A DNA stretch of 64,000 bases, taken from Megaleporinus macrocephalus. Taxonomy: Eukaryota > Chordata > Actinopteri > Characiformes > Anostomidae. A program made the position numbers and the translations under genes. Under the pieces are notes generated by a model that had not been told where the DNA came from, searched no databases, and was given only the letters and a program-made list of their open reading frames with translations. Where the stretch lies: contig CM038704.1 of the NCBI GenBank assembly GCA_021613375.1, forward strand, positions 2,220,147 through 2,284,146, given 5' to 3'. Below are positions 10,850-22,794 of this stretch, one piece after another (the stretch's first letter is position 1; each line of letters begins with the position of its first letter).

Positions 10850-11540
10850 AGGGCGCGGAAGGGCTAAACACTGCGAGACCTCGCGCCGATCGCGCCGACG
10901 CTTTAATGGAATCCGCTTTTTTAACAACTCTTTTTTTGCGTTAAATACAGCCCGTGTCAGGAAGCCGCCTCACGGCCATAAAGCAGGCACAATGACAACG
11001 TACAGTAGGCGCTAACACAAGGACATAGTTCATCATGACATTTTGTGCAATTCCCGTCTGATTAGGGTCATTATGCCGGAGCCCTGATTTATGCTGTCAT
11101 TTCCTCTCAGCCCAGCCCGCATCAATGAATCTTAATGAATTGGTAAATAAGGGTGAGGATTACACTCCGAGACACCGAAACATCCCTCACCCTCCACGCC
11201 ACCAGATTTATGGAGCCAATTAGAGACGAACAGAGAAAATTGGCTGGCAGGAAAATAATATTCTTGATGGGGCGAAATGGGGGGAAAGCATCCGAGCTGA
11301 AGGGCAAGCGCGTTGTCAGCGGCGAGTCCATAAAACAGGCACCTGCACTTTGTGTCCTTTGTGTTCCACTTTGTGGAAAACGAGGCTCAGGCAAAAAGGA
11401 AGACGGGACCCGATCGAAGCGTCGACTCGCGTCAGTGAAAACACAGTTTTTCCGTCAAGCGTTCGTGTAATAAGTGCGAGGCTGTTGACAGTGACCTCCG
11501 AGATTGACCCGAGGCATTAGAAAGTCATCAGAGCCTTCCG
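10850..11540. promoter_or_regulatory. Candidate conserved non-coding element cluster
   Basis: Strongly enhancer-like texture: repeat-free, with TAAT cores and homeodomain-like words (cttaatgaattggtaaata near 11131, gccaattagag near 11215) between GC-rich words. A plus-strand frame at 11153-11470 has no domain. This is one of the best candidates in the window for deep conservation among fishes. Confidence 0.4.
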
Positions 11541-12160
11541 TCTTAATCTAGGCGACATGTTTATCCTCCGATACGAAGCACGGCGCCGCTATTATTCATC
11601 TCGGCCGAGCGGCGAGAAAGGCCGGCCCCTGCTTTCCGAACCGGCGCGCGTAAAAAGGGGAATACGGGACGATCAATTAGGAGAATTAAGATGCCGTCAC
11701 GGCGGGATTTACGGCGAGCGCGTTTACGGCGCCGTCGGCGTAATCGTGATAAGGTAAAAGGGGATTTAATAAACATATGCACTCTGCTCGTCCCGCCGCC
11801 GTGAATCATGTCGCCGCACGCGGATCCCTCTTTAAACCAATCAGCGCTCGCCGTGATCAAAACAACAGGACGGCTAACTAAGGCGCCGCGCCGGCGCTTT
11901 CATGTTTCGCGCGCTGAGGTGGCGAAGACGTGGGGGAAGAGGAAGAAGAGAGGAAGGATAATGAAGGAAGCGGAGGTTATGAGGGGGAGAAAATAAAAAT
12001 AAAATTTTAAAAAATGCCTCTCGCGATTAACGCCGAACTTCTTAAAGGCACACTCAGGGGCGCTAACGAGGGCGCTTGATGTGTTACACATACACGGCGA
12101 GTCGGTTCGGAGTGGAGCGGCGTCTCTCGACATCAAACAGGCAGGGCCTGTTATTAGGCG
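11541..12160. promoter_or_regulatory. CpG island-like candidate regulatory block
   Basis: Very CpG-dense sequence at 11570-11740 and 11800-11920 with inserted AT-rich cores (gatcaattaggagaattaag near 11670; aaccaatcagcg near 11836, which contains a CCAAT box). No gene starts here, as no plausible coding exon follows on either strand. It may be an unmethylated distal element or an untranscribed promoter-like island. Confidence 0.35.
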
Positions 12161-12219
12161 GAGGGCCGTGAGAGAGGGACCGTGTGTAGAGGAGTGGAAA
12201 ATTAGAGCTGAAACCGAGC

Positions 12220-12275
<56 letters not shown>
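12220..12275. repeat. (GA)n microsatellite
   Basis: Pure ga dinucleotide run of over 50 bp between two candidate regulatory blocks. Confidence 0.95.
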
Positions 12276-12277
<2 letters not shown>

Positions 12278-12289
12278 GAGGACCCTCTA

Positions 12290-12480
12290 ATTTACTGGCA
12301 TGTACAGTATGCAAATGAGATTACTCTCTGCTTAACTGCATCATTTATGTCCATAATAATGGCATCATCATTACGGGGACTCAAATTAAATTACGCCGTA
12401 ATTAGCATATCAAAGTGATTGGTTAAAGTTTAAAACAAATACCCAATTTTCGTTAATGAAGAGCTGTAATCGACGGCGTG
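12290..12480. promoter_or_regulatory. Candidate conserved non-coding element with octamer
   Basis: AT-rich but complex sequence holding a perfect octamer, atgcaaat, at 12309-12316. Several homeodomain cores follow (aaattaaattacg, gtaattagcatatc at about 12384-12412). The density and order of the motifs resemble POU/homeodomain enhancers. Confidence 0.4.
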
Positions 12481-12519
12481 TAGATGCGGAATGAATACAG
12501 GCAAAACAAATATGTGTTT

Positions 12520-12557
12520 TTTTGGTGTGTGTGTATGTGTGTGTGTGTGTGTGTGTG
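12520..12557. repeat. (TG)n microsatellite
   Basis: gtgtgt run with one interruption (gtatgt). Confidence 0.95.
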
Positions 12558-12624
12558 AGGTTTGGAGCTTGCCGCCCAGGCGACAGTGCCGCACACACAC
12601 AGCTGGCTGGGATGTGCGAATGGA

Positions 12625-12690
12625 GTTGGAGGGGAGGAGTGGGGGTTGGTTGGGTGGGGGGAGTGTGTTGGGGGGGGTGGGATCCCTCTT
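12625..12690 (+). repeat. G-rich tract with G-quadruplex potential
   Basis: Plus-strand runs of three to eight G (gtgggggttgg, gtggggggagtg, ttggggggggtggga) within about 60 bp. Confidence 0.7.
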
Positions 12691-12834
12691 ACCTGGCGGG
12701 CTTCACACCCTCAGGTTCCATTTCCCAAACGCGCTCTGATCAAAGGTGCAATTTCCCACACTTGCCACTTTGGGAGCTCATCAATAAAATACTAATCACT
12801 TCACGCCTGATCTGGAGGAAGGGAGCGAGTGTAC

Positions 12835-12895
12835 GGGCGAGCGAGAGAGAGACAGAGAGAGAGAGGGAGGGGGGAGAGAGAGAGAGAGAGAGCGC
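12835..12895. repeat. (GA)n purine tract
   Basis: Imperfect ga repeats with inserted ggg runs. Confidence 0.9.
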
Positions 12896-12899
12896 ACCA

Positions 12900-13686
12900 G
12901 AGCCCTTCGTCTAAGGGCTTATAAACTTCTGTTTGAAGGCGGAAAAGAGACAACACCTCGTCTCGCTATCGCACGCTTATCCTGAATAATGACATTTAAC
13001 TATAGACCGAGTGTCTACAGCCAGAAACCCAAACCCTCTGCAGCTTCTCCCGTCAGCAGCTCACGCGAGCGTCTACACATCACACAGCCTTTCTGTACGA
13101 GCTCTACGTCCAGAGTAGAAAACGATACTACTGATGCCTTTTTAGACAAAAGTGGGTCAAAATGTTAAACCAAATCTTTGTTGTCAGACAAAAAAAGTGC
13201 TAAACGTTCTAAACCTTTAGAGTAAATGTAAATTATTACTTTAATCCAACTTTTTTTAGACTGTTTCTATTGACCTGCTCATCTGGACACTCTTATCCAA
13301 CATGAAGGTTTTGCTTTAACTTGTTAGGGATGTGCATTCACACTAATTCTGATATCTGAGCATCAATAACAGATATCTATGTTTACCTGCAGGGAAGAAA
13401 ACACAATGGCGGTACTTCTTTGGTCCAGAAATAATGCAAGGCTGTTACATTATTATATGTTTAGGTGGCAGCACTACAGCAGCATGCAAAAAGAAGCTTT
13501 AATTGTTCAATAGAAGATGGATGAGTATCTGAGGCTTGGAAATACTTTCTATGAGTCCTGTTTTCAAAATGCAATATAAATGCATTCATCCATCGTTATT
13601 TGGTGTTTATAATACTGGAATAAGCTTGTATACGTGCTTATAAGCATAGTCCTCCTCATAAGGTTTAATACAGTAAGAGTATATCA
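12900..13686. other. Unannotated sequence
   Basis: Complex then AT-rich sequence without a recognised gene or repeat. Confidence 0.4.
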
Positions 13687-13930
13687 TGGCTGTCCAATGA
13701 AAAATAAGTATCTCCAAAATTGCAACTTTACCGGAGAGAACAAAAACATCCTTTACATTCAATGTAAGTCAATGGAGCCAGAATTTTTTTACAAGCTATT
13801 TTGGAGCCCTCCTATTGGTCCATTCATCATGAAATTTGTACACAATGTAAACGACCATTTGCGTGTTCAAATGATGTGGAAAAGTCAAATATGACAAAAA
13901 TGGAGATGCATGATTTTCATTGGACAGCGA
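13687..13930 (+). mobile_element. MITE family B, copy 1
   Basis: A 244-bp element bounded by near-perfect 17-bp terminal inverted repeats: tggctgtccaatgaaaa at the left and the complement of tcgctgtccaatgaaaa at the right. The interior holds tcaatgtaagtcaatgga. A short 86-bp version lies at 34942-35027, and an inverted internal fragment at about 24195-24300. Superfamily not identified; target duplication unclear. Confidence 0.75.
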
Positions 13931-15002
13931 CGATATGACACTATATTGTCAGATACATTATAACACATTATAACAATAACATGCATGGTTCTGTATGGAC
14001 GAGTTTTGATTAACCTGGAATGTATTTTATGAAAAAGCATATTGTATATTAAGAATAAAGTTACTGGGAGTATAGTACTGTGCTATTTGGCTTCATGTGC
14101 TAGAGTATTAGTAGTTAGCAACCAAAGCCAAGCTTTAAACAAGACCATTTCAATGAAAAAACTGCTAAACTGTGGGCCAACCCACCACACTTAAAGTCTA
14201 AAATAAAAATATCTATGAATTATTATATGTAGTTACAGTTACTACAGTTTACAGCGTTCATATGAATCTTATATGATTTTATACAGTGCCACAGAACCAG
14301 GCTTTATTAAGATACTTTACATAACCATAGCTACTTAAGATTAGATATAGAATCCTATACAGAGTATTAGACCTTATTAATGTATGTATATTACATTATT
14401 AATACAGGATTTACAGGCAGGCTGTCTCTGCAGGTGAGTTAATGAGCTCACATTTGTCACACTGATGAGGACACGTCGTCTACACAATGAATTCTCTCCT
14501 CTGCGGATGATGTGCCAACATGTTACGTGTCAGATGAACACAGTTTCATGGTGTTTGGAGCTAGCTAACATTAACTACACTAGCTAGTCTAGTTAGTGAT
14601 GCTGTCTCTGCTTTCTCAGTCACGCCCTTAACAATGTACACATTCAGGCACTCGTACAACATAACGTACGCAAAACCGTTGCCATTCACTAAATTGGACA
14701 CGTTACTGTACAGATCGTTTTTCTTCCAGTAAAGAAAATGAATGAGCACCTGAATAGTAATTACTGGTGTCTTGAATGGTTAACTAGGAACTTGAATATT
14801 ATATATTTACTGCTATACAAATAGCAGTAAATCTACAAAATAAGCAGATCATACATTCTTGGTAAGAAGGGTTCAATGTGGTCATGAGCAAATGAAATGT
14901 TTTAGTGACTGTATAAGTGAAAATAAGACATAGAACACACAACAATAAAACAGAATCATATATATGTATATATTTGGGTGATACTTCCATTTGGGAAACT
15001 TT
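13931..15002. other. Unannotated AT-rich sequence
   Basis: No gene or RNA recognised. Clustered 'ctagct' words near 14560-14590 do not form a clear repeat. Confidence 0.4.
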
Positions 15003-15195
15003 TACACATTATTTATTTATTTATCTACAACTAAACATTACATTTACTTATTATTTATTTATTTATTTATTTACATCTAAACATTACATTTACACATTAT
15101 TTATGTATTTATAACTAAACATTACATTTACACATTATTTATTTATTTATTTATAACTAAACATTACATTTATACATTATTTATTTATTTATGTG
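15003..15195. repeat. AT-rich minisatellite with tttattta core
   Basis: About four copies of a roughly 40-50 bp unit joining aactaaacattacattta to a variable attatttatttattta stretch. Copy length differs by whole 4-bp steps. Confidence 0.85.
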
Positions 15196-15587
15196 GATTT
15201 AAAGTGCAGCTTGTACTAGCTGGTAACTAGCTTTAGCAAATCCATGGTCTAGCTAGCTTTTTCCTTAAAAAAGTGAAAATTGTCATTACTGCAACACGTC
15301 ATAACCAACACATAACCTGTTGAGATGATAATGACATTTGTTGATGGTAATGACAGGTTTTCAATTTCACCATCAGTATATTTTAAATTATGTAGAAATT
15401 AAATATAATTAAGTCTAACAGTGAGATTTTATAATGAAATTCAAATTATTATTACTTCATAAAACTTAAAAGTTAAGATGGCAAAAAGAGCCCACAATTG
15501 AAGAATCACCCATATATAGAAAACATACCTTCATTTTGCACAGGTCACATTCTATGTTATTATTATGTGCGCTACATCTTAGATAGA

Positions 15588-15673
<86 letters not shown>
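15588..15673. repeat. (TA)n microsatellite
   Basis: Uninterrupted at dinucleotide run of over 80 bp. Confidence 0.98.
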
Positions 15674-15676
<3 letters not shown>

Positions 15677-15892
15677 ATTGGAATAATAGGAGAACTCCTG
15701 CAGGTGCTGTACAGAACACCAAGAAGAACCACGTTAGCATTTAAATCATTCAAACCGTCAATGCTTTTAAAGGTTTCTGAGTTGTGTGTCATGGTACTAT
15801 ATACTGTGTTAAATAAAGAACCCTTGAAGAACATCTTCAAGAAGAATGAGAGGTTAGAGTTTAGAACTATTCACACCAAAGAATCTGACCTC

Positions 15893-16017
15893 CGCGTTTA
15901 ACCCATCCGTGCACTGAAAAACCCACATACACACACTAGTGAACACACACAGGGTGTGCCTGCACCAGCGACCTTGCGTTCACAAGGCTCGTCCTCCAAC
16001 CTCCAGCCCAGGACCGC
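15893..16017 (-). mobile_element. SINE-2 copy, internally deleted
   Basis: Shares tttaacccatccgtgcact, the acacccacat/acacacactagtg tail words and a head near cctccagcccaggaccgccc with the other SINE-2 copies. The middle, including the ctcaagggcacttcag block, is missing. Orientation inferred from the B-box-bearing copies. Confidence 0.65.
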
Positions 16018-16089
16018 CCAGACGTTCTATTACTCCACAGTGCTGAATAAGTGTTGGTGAGTTCTGTGAGGTGCTGTGAGAAGCGGTGG

Positions 16090-16512
16090 GCTGGTTATTA
16101 GTAGTGATGGAGTGAATGTGATCAAAAGGTCCCTGATTTGATCCCCTGGACCAACAGTACTCGACTGAGCAAGACACCTATCCCCCTACTGCTCCGTGGG
16201 CACTGTGGATAGGGCTGTTCACTGCTCCCGGCAAGTGTGCTCACTGCTCCCTAGTGTGTGTGTATGTGGGTGTTTCACTGCCCCATAGTGTGTGTTTGTG
16301 TTTTCACTAGTGTGTGTGTATGTGGGTATTTCACTGCCCCATAATGTGTGTGTGTTCACTAGTGTGTGTGTATTTCACTGCCCCATAGTGTGTGTGTGTG
16401 TGTGTGTTCACTAGTGTGTGTGTATGTGGGTGTTTCACTGCCCCTAGTGTGTGTGTTCTCTAGTTTGTGTGTGTATGTGATTGTTTCATTGCCTCTAGTG
16501 TGTGTGTGTGTG

Positions 16513-16582
<70 letters not shown>

Positions 16583-17362
16583 AATGTTTCATTGTCCCTA
16601 GTGTATGTGTTCACTAGTGTATGTGTACATGTGACTGTTTTATTGCCCCTAGTGTGTGTGTGTGTTTGAGTGTAGGTGTGTGTGTGCGTGTGTAGGTGGG
16701 TGTTTTATTGCCCCTAGTGTGTGTGTGTGTTCACTAGTGTGTGTGTATATATGTGAATATTTTATTGCTATAGTGTGTGTTTACTAGTGTGTGTGTATAT
16801 GTGATTGTTTCATTGCCTCTAGTGTGTGTGTGTGTGTTTGAGTGTAGGTGTGTGTGTGCGTGTGTAGGTGGGTGTTTTATTGCCCCTAGTGTGTGTGTGT
16901 GTTCACTAGTGTGTGTGTATATATGTGAATATTTTATTGCCCTAGTGTGTGTGTTCACTAGTGTATGTGTATATGTGACTGTTTCATTGCCCCTAGTGTG
17001 TGTGAGTGTGTGCGTGTGTAGGTGGGTGTTTTATTGCCCCTAGTGTGTGTGTGTGTTCACTAGTGTGTGTGTGTATATATGTGAATATTTTATTGCCCTA
17101 GTGTGTGTGTTCACTAGTGTATGTGTATATGTGATTGTTTCATTGCCTCTAGTGTGTGTGTGTGTTTGAGTGTAGGTGGGTGTTTCACTGCCCCGTAATG
17201 TGTGTGTTCACTAGTGTATGTATATATATGTGAATGTTTCTGTGTCACTGGTGTGTGTGTGGATGTTTCATTGCCCCCTAGTGTGTGTGTGTTTATTAGT
17301 GTGTGTTCACTAGCGTGTGTGTGTTTGTTCACGTGTGTTTCACTGTTTAAATGCGGAGGTCT
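16090..17362 (+). mobile_element. SINE-2 copy with expanded tail
   Basis: The head lies at 16090-16260: aggtccctgatttgatcccc is B-box-like, followed by gcaagacacctatcccccta and gatagggctgttcactgct. The 3' end, tttaaatgcggaggtc, lies at about 17346-17361. Between them the tail has expanded into more than 20 irregular units built from tagtgtgtgtgt, atgtgggtgtttcactgccc and related words. A (TA)n run at 16518-16579 arose inside it. tRNA-derived SINEs are transcribed by Pol III and mobilised by LINE enzymes; this copy is too altered to be active. Open frames rich in C, V, H and T here are artefacts. Confidence 0.8.
16518..16579. repeat. (TA)n microsatellite inside SINE-2 array
   Basis: Pure ta run of about 60 bp following gtgtatgtg. 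Confidence 0.95.
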
Positions 17363-17689
17363 GCGTTCGCCGTGTGTAATCACGAGTGGCAAATAGTTCC
17401 AATTCCAATAAATTCAATTCAGTTCACTAACACTCGCTCGCACTGTGTGATGTGATGTCAGTGGTGAGGTTCTTCCTGCGGGGGGCGGAGTTTGAGCAGT
17501 GAAGTGATCCACTCACAACATTTAAAAGTTTAGCTGCTCTTAAAGAAACAGCACTAGATCATTCTCGCTATCGGTCAATACGCAAGGTCTCGATACGGCC
17601 GTCAGAAAGCGGCAGCGTGCTTGTTATTAGTGATGTATTACATTCAGGAACACATCTAAGTTGACTTATCACATTTATTCCAGTTACTC

Positions 17690-18520
17690 TGACAGCATGT
17701 GACCCTGCACTCGGCCAAAAATAGGGGGCACTGTCGCCCTTTGCCCCTGCTTACTTCTCAGCGCGAGCGGCCAGACTGCATGTCGTACATCTAACCCTCG
17801 TTTGATCCCGTCTCTTCCTCCCTCGCTCCCTCGCTATTGATTTAATTCCCAATTTATGACGCACGGCTGTCAAAGAGTGGAACTTTCAGACGTAAGTCAA
17901 TCTCCCCCCCCCCTCCCTCGTCCTTCTTCTCCCCCCCCACCACCCATACTCGCCTGCGAAAACCAGAGCCGGGCACTTTATCAGAGACAGGACTCTTCAA
18001 AATTTAAAGAAGTGGCGCTTTATTTTATTCATTAAGGAATCCATTAAAGGCCATATTCCTAAGAAGTATGTAAATGACATGACTTTCAAGGTAGAGCCGG
18101 AGCAGAATCCCCTCCATCAACTAATGACAGCGCTCATTACATGCAGGGGAGCGGGTGAAATGAAAGCAGCGCTGGCCGCCGTAGCCTCTTCTCTCTTTAA
18201 ATCCCTATGAAATGCTAATATCTCACTTCTAATTAAAGGATACTAAGTCCAAATGCACCTTCACGCCCGCTAGCCGGCAACATAAATTCTTTTTTTTTTT
18301 TTCTTACTCCCCGCAACACTGCGCTACTGCCAAAGACGTGGTTCAACCACATTCCATTAATTCATATTTAATACGGCCGCTGCTGGAGCATTCTTCCTCG
18401 TGCTTTTATTTTCCCCCCTCTCATTTCTGTTTCTGTGATTTTCACTTTCACAGATATTTCATTACATGTCGTTGCGAAACTAATGTTTTTTCTGGTTTCC
18501 TCCCCTGCAGGTGTGCACAG
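17690..18520. promoter_or_regulatory. Candidate conserved non-coding element cluster
   Basis: Repeat-free block with several enhancer-like cores: gatttaattcccaatttatg near 17839, cattaaggaatccattaaag near 18031 and cttctaattaaaggatac near 18226. CpG-bearing words lie between them (cgcgagcggcc near 17763). C-runs at 17906-17940 interrupt it. No exon-like frame. Confidence 0.38.
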
Positions 18521-18527
18521 TCAAGCG

Positions 18528-18529
<2 letters not shown>

Positions 18530-18571
<42 letters not shown>

Positions 18572-18595
18572 CACACACACACACGTCCATGTGAA
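18530..18595. repeat. (CA)n microsatellite
   Basis: acacac run with two cgtcc interruptions. Confidence 0.95.
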
Positions 18596-18659
18596 CAAAA
18601 GCATAAAGAATAAGCCGGTCACCGCCTCTCCCCACCCCTACACGTCTGCCCTGTTTACA

Positions 18660-19080
18660 CATCTCCGGCCATAAACATGTTTACAAGAAAAACCTGCTGC
18701 CGTTCTCAGAAGCCGACCTTGAAATCAGCAAACAGCCGGCGCGGCGGGTTCATTAAGGGCGTCCAGAGGGGCGCGACGCCGCTGCCCCCCCCCCGCGCAA
18801 CTGACGGGTCCCTCAGACACGCCGACGCTTCTCCGACAGACGGGTTATTTACACACGCAGAGAAAATGGACAAGTTTTGTTTCGCAGCTGAATTAAAAAG
18901 CTTCCGCTAATGGCTGGCGTGAAACAGGGTCTAATTAGGGCTGCGGTTTTATGGCCGCCGTTACCGTGGTTATTGCTAACAACGCTGTAATGTCAAAATC
19001 AATACGGGTCACTTACGCCTCGCCCGCCTCCTCACTGAGGAGCGACAATAGCTGCTCTAACGCCGTGCACTTACAGAGTG
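18660..19080. promoter_or_regulatory. CpG-rich candidate regulatory block
   Basis: Complex sequence with CpG clusters at 18730-18850 and an enhancer-like part at 18890-18990 (gaattaaaaagc, ggtctaattaggg). A plus-strand frame at 18677-18910 has no recognisable domain. Confidence 0.32.
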
Positions 19081-19184
19081 TGTTCAGGACGAGGAGCGTC
19101 TGAAAGTGAAAGGAACAGAAGGCCATCGCCGCTGACACCCATTCACAGCACGTCCCTCGCGTAGGCCAGTCCAGTCTGGAGCTG

Positions 19185-21422
19185 GATTACTAGCTGGACT
19201 ACTAGCTGGACTACTAGCTGGATTATTAGCTGGACTACTAGCTGGATTATTAGCTGGATTATTATCTGAATAACTAGCTGGATTATTAGCTGGATTATTA
19301 GCTGGACTACTAGCTGGACTACTAGCTGGATTATTAGCTGGATTACTAGCTGGATTATTAGCTGGATTATTAGCTGAATTACTAGCTGGATTATTAGCTG
19401 AATTACTAGCTGGATTATTAGCTGGATTATTAGCTGGATTATTAGCTGAATTACTAGCTGGATTATTAGCTGAATTACTAGCTGGATTATTAGCTGGATT
19501 ATTAGCTGAATTACTAGCTGGATTATTAGCTGAATTACTAGCTGGATTATTAGCTGGATTATTAGCTGAATTACTAGCTGAATTACTAGCTGGATTATTA
19601 GCTGAATTACTAGCTGGATTATTAGCTGGATTATTAGCTGAATTACTAGCTGGATTATTAGCTGAATTACTAGCTGGATTATTAGCTGGATTACTAGCTG
19701 GATTATTAGCTGGATTACTAGCTGAATTACTAGCTGGATTATTAGCTAGATTATTAGCTGGATTACTAGCTGGATTATTAGCTGGATTATTAGCTGGATT
19801 ATTAGCTGAATTACTAGCTGGATTATTAGCTGGATTATTAGCTGGATTACTAGCTGGATTATTAGCTGGATTATTAGCTGGATTATTAGCTGGATTACTA
19901 GCTGGATTATTAGCTGGATTACTAGCTGTTTTATTAGCTGGATTACTAGCTGGATTATTAGCTGGATTATTAGCTGGATTATTAGCTGAATTACTAGCTG
20001 TTTTATTAGCTGGATTACTAGCTGGATTATTAGCTGGATTATTAGCTGGATTATTAGCTGGATTACTAGCTGTATTATTAGCTGGATTACTGGCTGGATT
20101 ATTAGCTGGATTACTAGCTGTATTATTAGCTGGATTACTGGCTGGATTATTAGCTGGATTATTAGCGTGATTACTAGCTGGATTATTAGCTGGATTACTA
20201 GCTGGATTATTAGCTGAATTACTAGCTGGATTACTAGCTGGATTATTAGCGTGATTACTAGCAGGATTATTAGCTGGATTACTGGCTGGATTATTAGCTG
20301 GATTATTAGCGTGATTACTAGCTGGATTATTAGCTGGATTACTAGCTGGATTATTAGCTGGATTACTGGCTGGATTATTAGCTGGATTACTAGCTGTATT
20401 ATTAGCTGGATTACTGGCTGGATTATTAGCTGGATTATTAGCTGGATTATTAGATGGATTATTAGCTGGATTACTAGCTGTATTATTAGCTGGATTACTG
20501 GCTGGATTACTAGCTGGATTATTAGCTGGATTATTAGATGGATTATTAGCTGGATTACTAGCTGTATTATTAGCTGGATTACTGGCTGGATTATTAGCTG
20601 GATTATTAGCTGGATTATTAGATGGATTATTAGCTGGATTACTAGCTGTATTATTAGCTGGATTACTGGCTGGATTACTAGCTGGATTATTAGCTGGATT
20701 ATTAGATGGATTATTAGCGTGATTACTAGCTGTATTATTAGCTGGATTACTGGCTGGATTATTAGCTGGATTATTAGCGTGATTACTAGCTGGATTATTA
20801 GCTGGATTACTAGCTGGATTATTAGCTGGATTACTGGCTGGATTATTAGCTGGATTACTAGCTGTATTATTAGCTGGATTACTGGCTGGATTATTAGCTG
20901 GATTATTAGCTGGATTATTAGATGGATTATTAGCTGGATTACTAGCTGTATTATTAGCTGGATTACTGGCTGGATTACTAGCTGGATTATTAGCTGGATT
21001 ATTAGATGGATTATTAGCTGGATTACTAGCTGTATTATTAGCTGGATTACTGGCTGGATTATTAGCTGGATTACTAGCTGTATTATTAGCTGGATTACTG
21101 GCTGGATTATTAGCTGGATTATTAGATGGATTATTAGCTGGATTATTAGCTGGATTACTGGCTGGATTATTAGCTGGATTACTAGCTGTATTATTAGCTG
21201 GATTACTAGCTGGATTATTAGATGGATTATTAGCTGGATTATTAGCTGGATTATTAGCGTGATTACTAGCAGGATCATTAGCTGGATTACTAGCTGTATT
21301 ACTAGCTGGATTATTAGCTGAATTATTAGCTCGATTACTAGCTGGATTATTAGCTGGATTACTAGCTGTATTATAAGCTGGATTACTAGCTCGATTACTA
21401 GCTGGATTATTAGCTGGATTAC
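19185..21422 (-). repeat. 12-bp satellite-like array, about 186 copies
   Basis: A 2.2-kb array of the 12-bp unit gctggattatta or gctggattacta, with variants gctgaatta, gctgtatta, gatggatta, and gcgtgatta. On the minus strand every standard unit holds TAATCC. A higher-order period of 84 bp (7 units) is visible from the rare gatgg variant at 20453, 20537, 20621 and 20705, and again at 20921 and 21005. Because 12 is a multiple of three, the minus strand is open for 818 codons (19084-21540) reading N-P-A-N and N-P-A-S repeats. I do not regard it as a gene: its ends lie in flanking SINE tail and unrelated DNA. Confidence 0.95.
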
Positions 21423-21449
21423 AGAATTTAGAATTCAGAAGCATCTGCC

Positions 21450-21705
21450 ATTTGTGTGTGAAACACCCACATACACACACACAAACTAGTAAACACACAC
21501 ACACACTAGGGGGGAGTGAAACACCCACATACACACACACACACTAGGGGGAAGTGAAACATCCACATATACACACACTAGTGAACACACACACTAGGGA
21601 GCAGTGAAACACCCAAATATACACACACACACACACACACTAGTGAACACACACTCTAGGGGACAGTAAGCACACTTGCTCAGAGTGGTGAGCAGCCCTA
21701 ACCAC
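21450..21705 (-). mobile_element. SINE-2 tail fragment
   Basis: Four or more tail units (gaaacacccacatacacaca, cactagtgaacacac, ctagggggaagtg), then gtaagcacacttgctcagag and gcagccctaaccacag. It stops before the B-box region. It directly abuts the end of the 12-bp array. Confidence 0.75.
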
Positions 21706-22790
21706 AGTATTACGGTATTATGGTTTTAACTCTAAGTTTCTCTGACTCTGAAACTCTGGTTTGAGTGGGCGGGCCAGAGAGACCCTCAGCCCTGTGATTG
21801 GTCGGGGGAATGATTACAGAAGCGTTACCCAAGATTAGGACCCAGTTTTCATGAAAAGGAGAGACATACAGTGAAATATATCAGCCATGGTACAAGAAAT
21901 CCAGGTGGCTGGGACTCGATCATCTGGTGTGATGAGCTATCGCCGTGTATGCAGACTTTAACACTTTTTACGTCTTTAACACGATCGAGCAGAAAGCAGC
22001 TCCAAATAAGAGTGACAACAGTGTCGTAATTGTGATTTTAGAAGAAAGAAATTTACATGAGAACTTTCAGAACCAGTCTGAAAGGAACGGCTGCGCTGGG
22101 CTTTCAGGGAAACGGGAAACTGGTCCCATTCCGTGGCAGAAAGGCAGATAAAAGAGAAATGTGTGTTTGAGCTGGTATTATAATATCTGTGTGGAAGATA
22201 AGGAGGTGTGTGATGAAGTATCTGACTGATTCTGATCTTGGGTTATGCAGGTTGACCTTCCACATTCCTCAGTGTCCCAGAATGCCATTCAGCTGCAGCT
22301 GCAGATAACTCTGGGTAAATACCAGAGGCATGAGGATTTTGGAGCCGAGGTGAGGTTAGCCACATCCTTAAGCCACAAGCGAGAGGAGAAAGGAGGCGGA
22401 AAAGAAAAGGTGTTTAAACTTTACAGCGCTTGTTCAAGCAAGACGTGATAAAGCTGCTCCGGGACAATAAAGAAGACACACCTAACAAAGTTATTCCGAG
22501 TGAAGGCTTTTCTTTGAGCTCGTCATCAAGGAAAGGATACAACATCTGAGAGACCGGGCTTAAGTAGAGTGTTTAAAAGACAGATTATCAATTTGGTCCA
22601 CATTTTTGTAATAATCCATATGTATTCAGACATGATCCTGGTAATCGCTGCCTTGGATGGTTCAGGACATGAAACAGACACTCAGACACGTGGACCGGCC
22701 CTTTGAGCCTGACTGAAGACACCAGTGTACGTGGTATTACACCCTCAACTCACCATTGGTGGGTATCTACAGAGAAAGTTCTCTTCAAGA
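21706..22790. other. Unannotated complex sequence
   Basis: No gene recognised. Frames at 21945-22151 and 22245-22448 show no domain and no splice-site context that would argue for exons. Confidence 0.4.
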
Positions 22791-22794
22791 TCTC

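Noticed and set aside
11541..12160. CpG-rich block as promoter of a gene inside the window
   Set aside because: No exon-like frame or splice-site pattern on either strand downstream.
15917..17345. Short cysteine/valine- and histidine/threonine-rich frames
   Set aside because: Translations of the gtgt/acac SINE-2 tail array.
19084..21540. 818-codon minus-strand frame of N-P-A-N/S repeats
   Set aside because: A 12-bp unit without stops stays open in its frames; a 510-codon minus-strand and a 356-codon plus-strand frame overlap it for the same reason, and its start lies in SINE tail.
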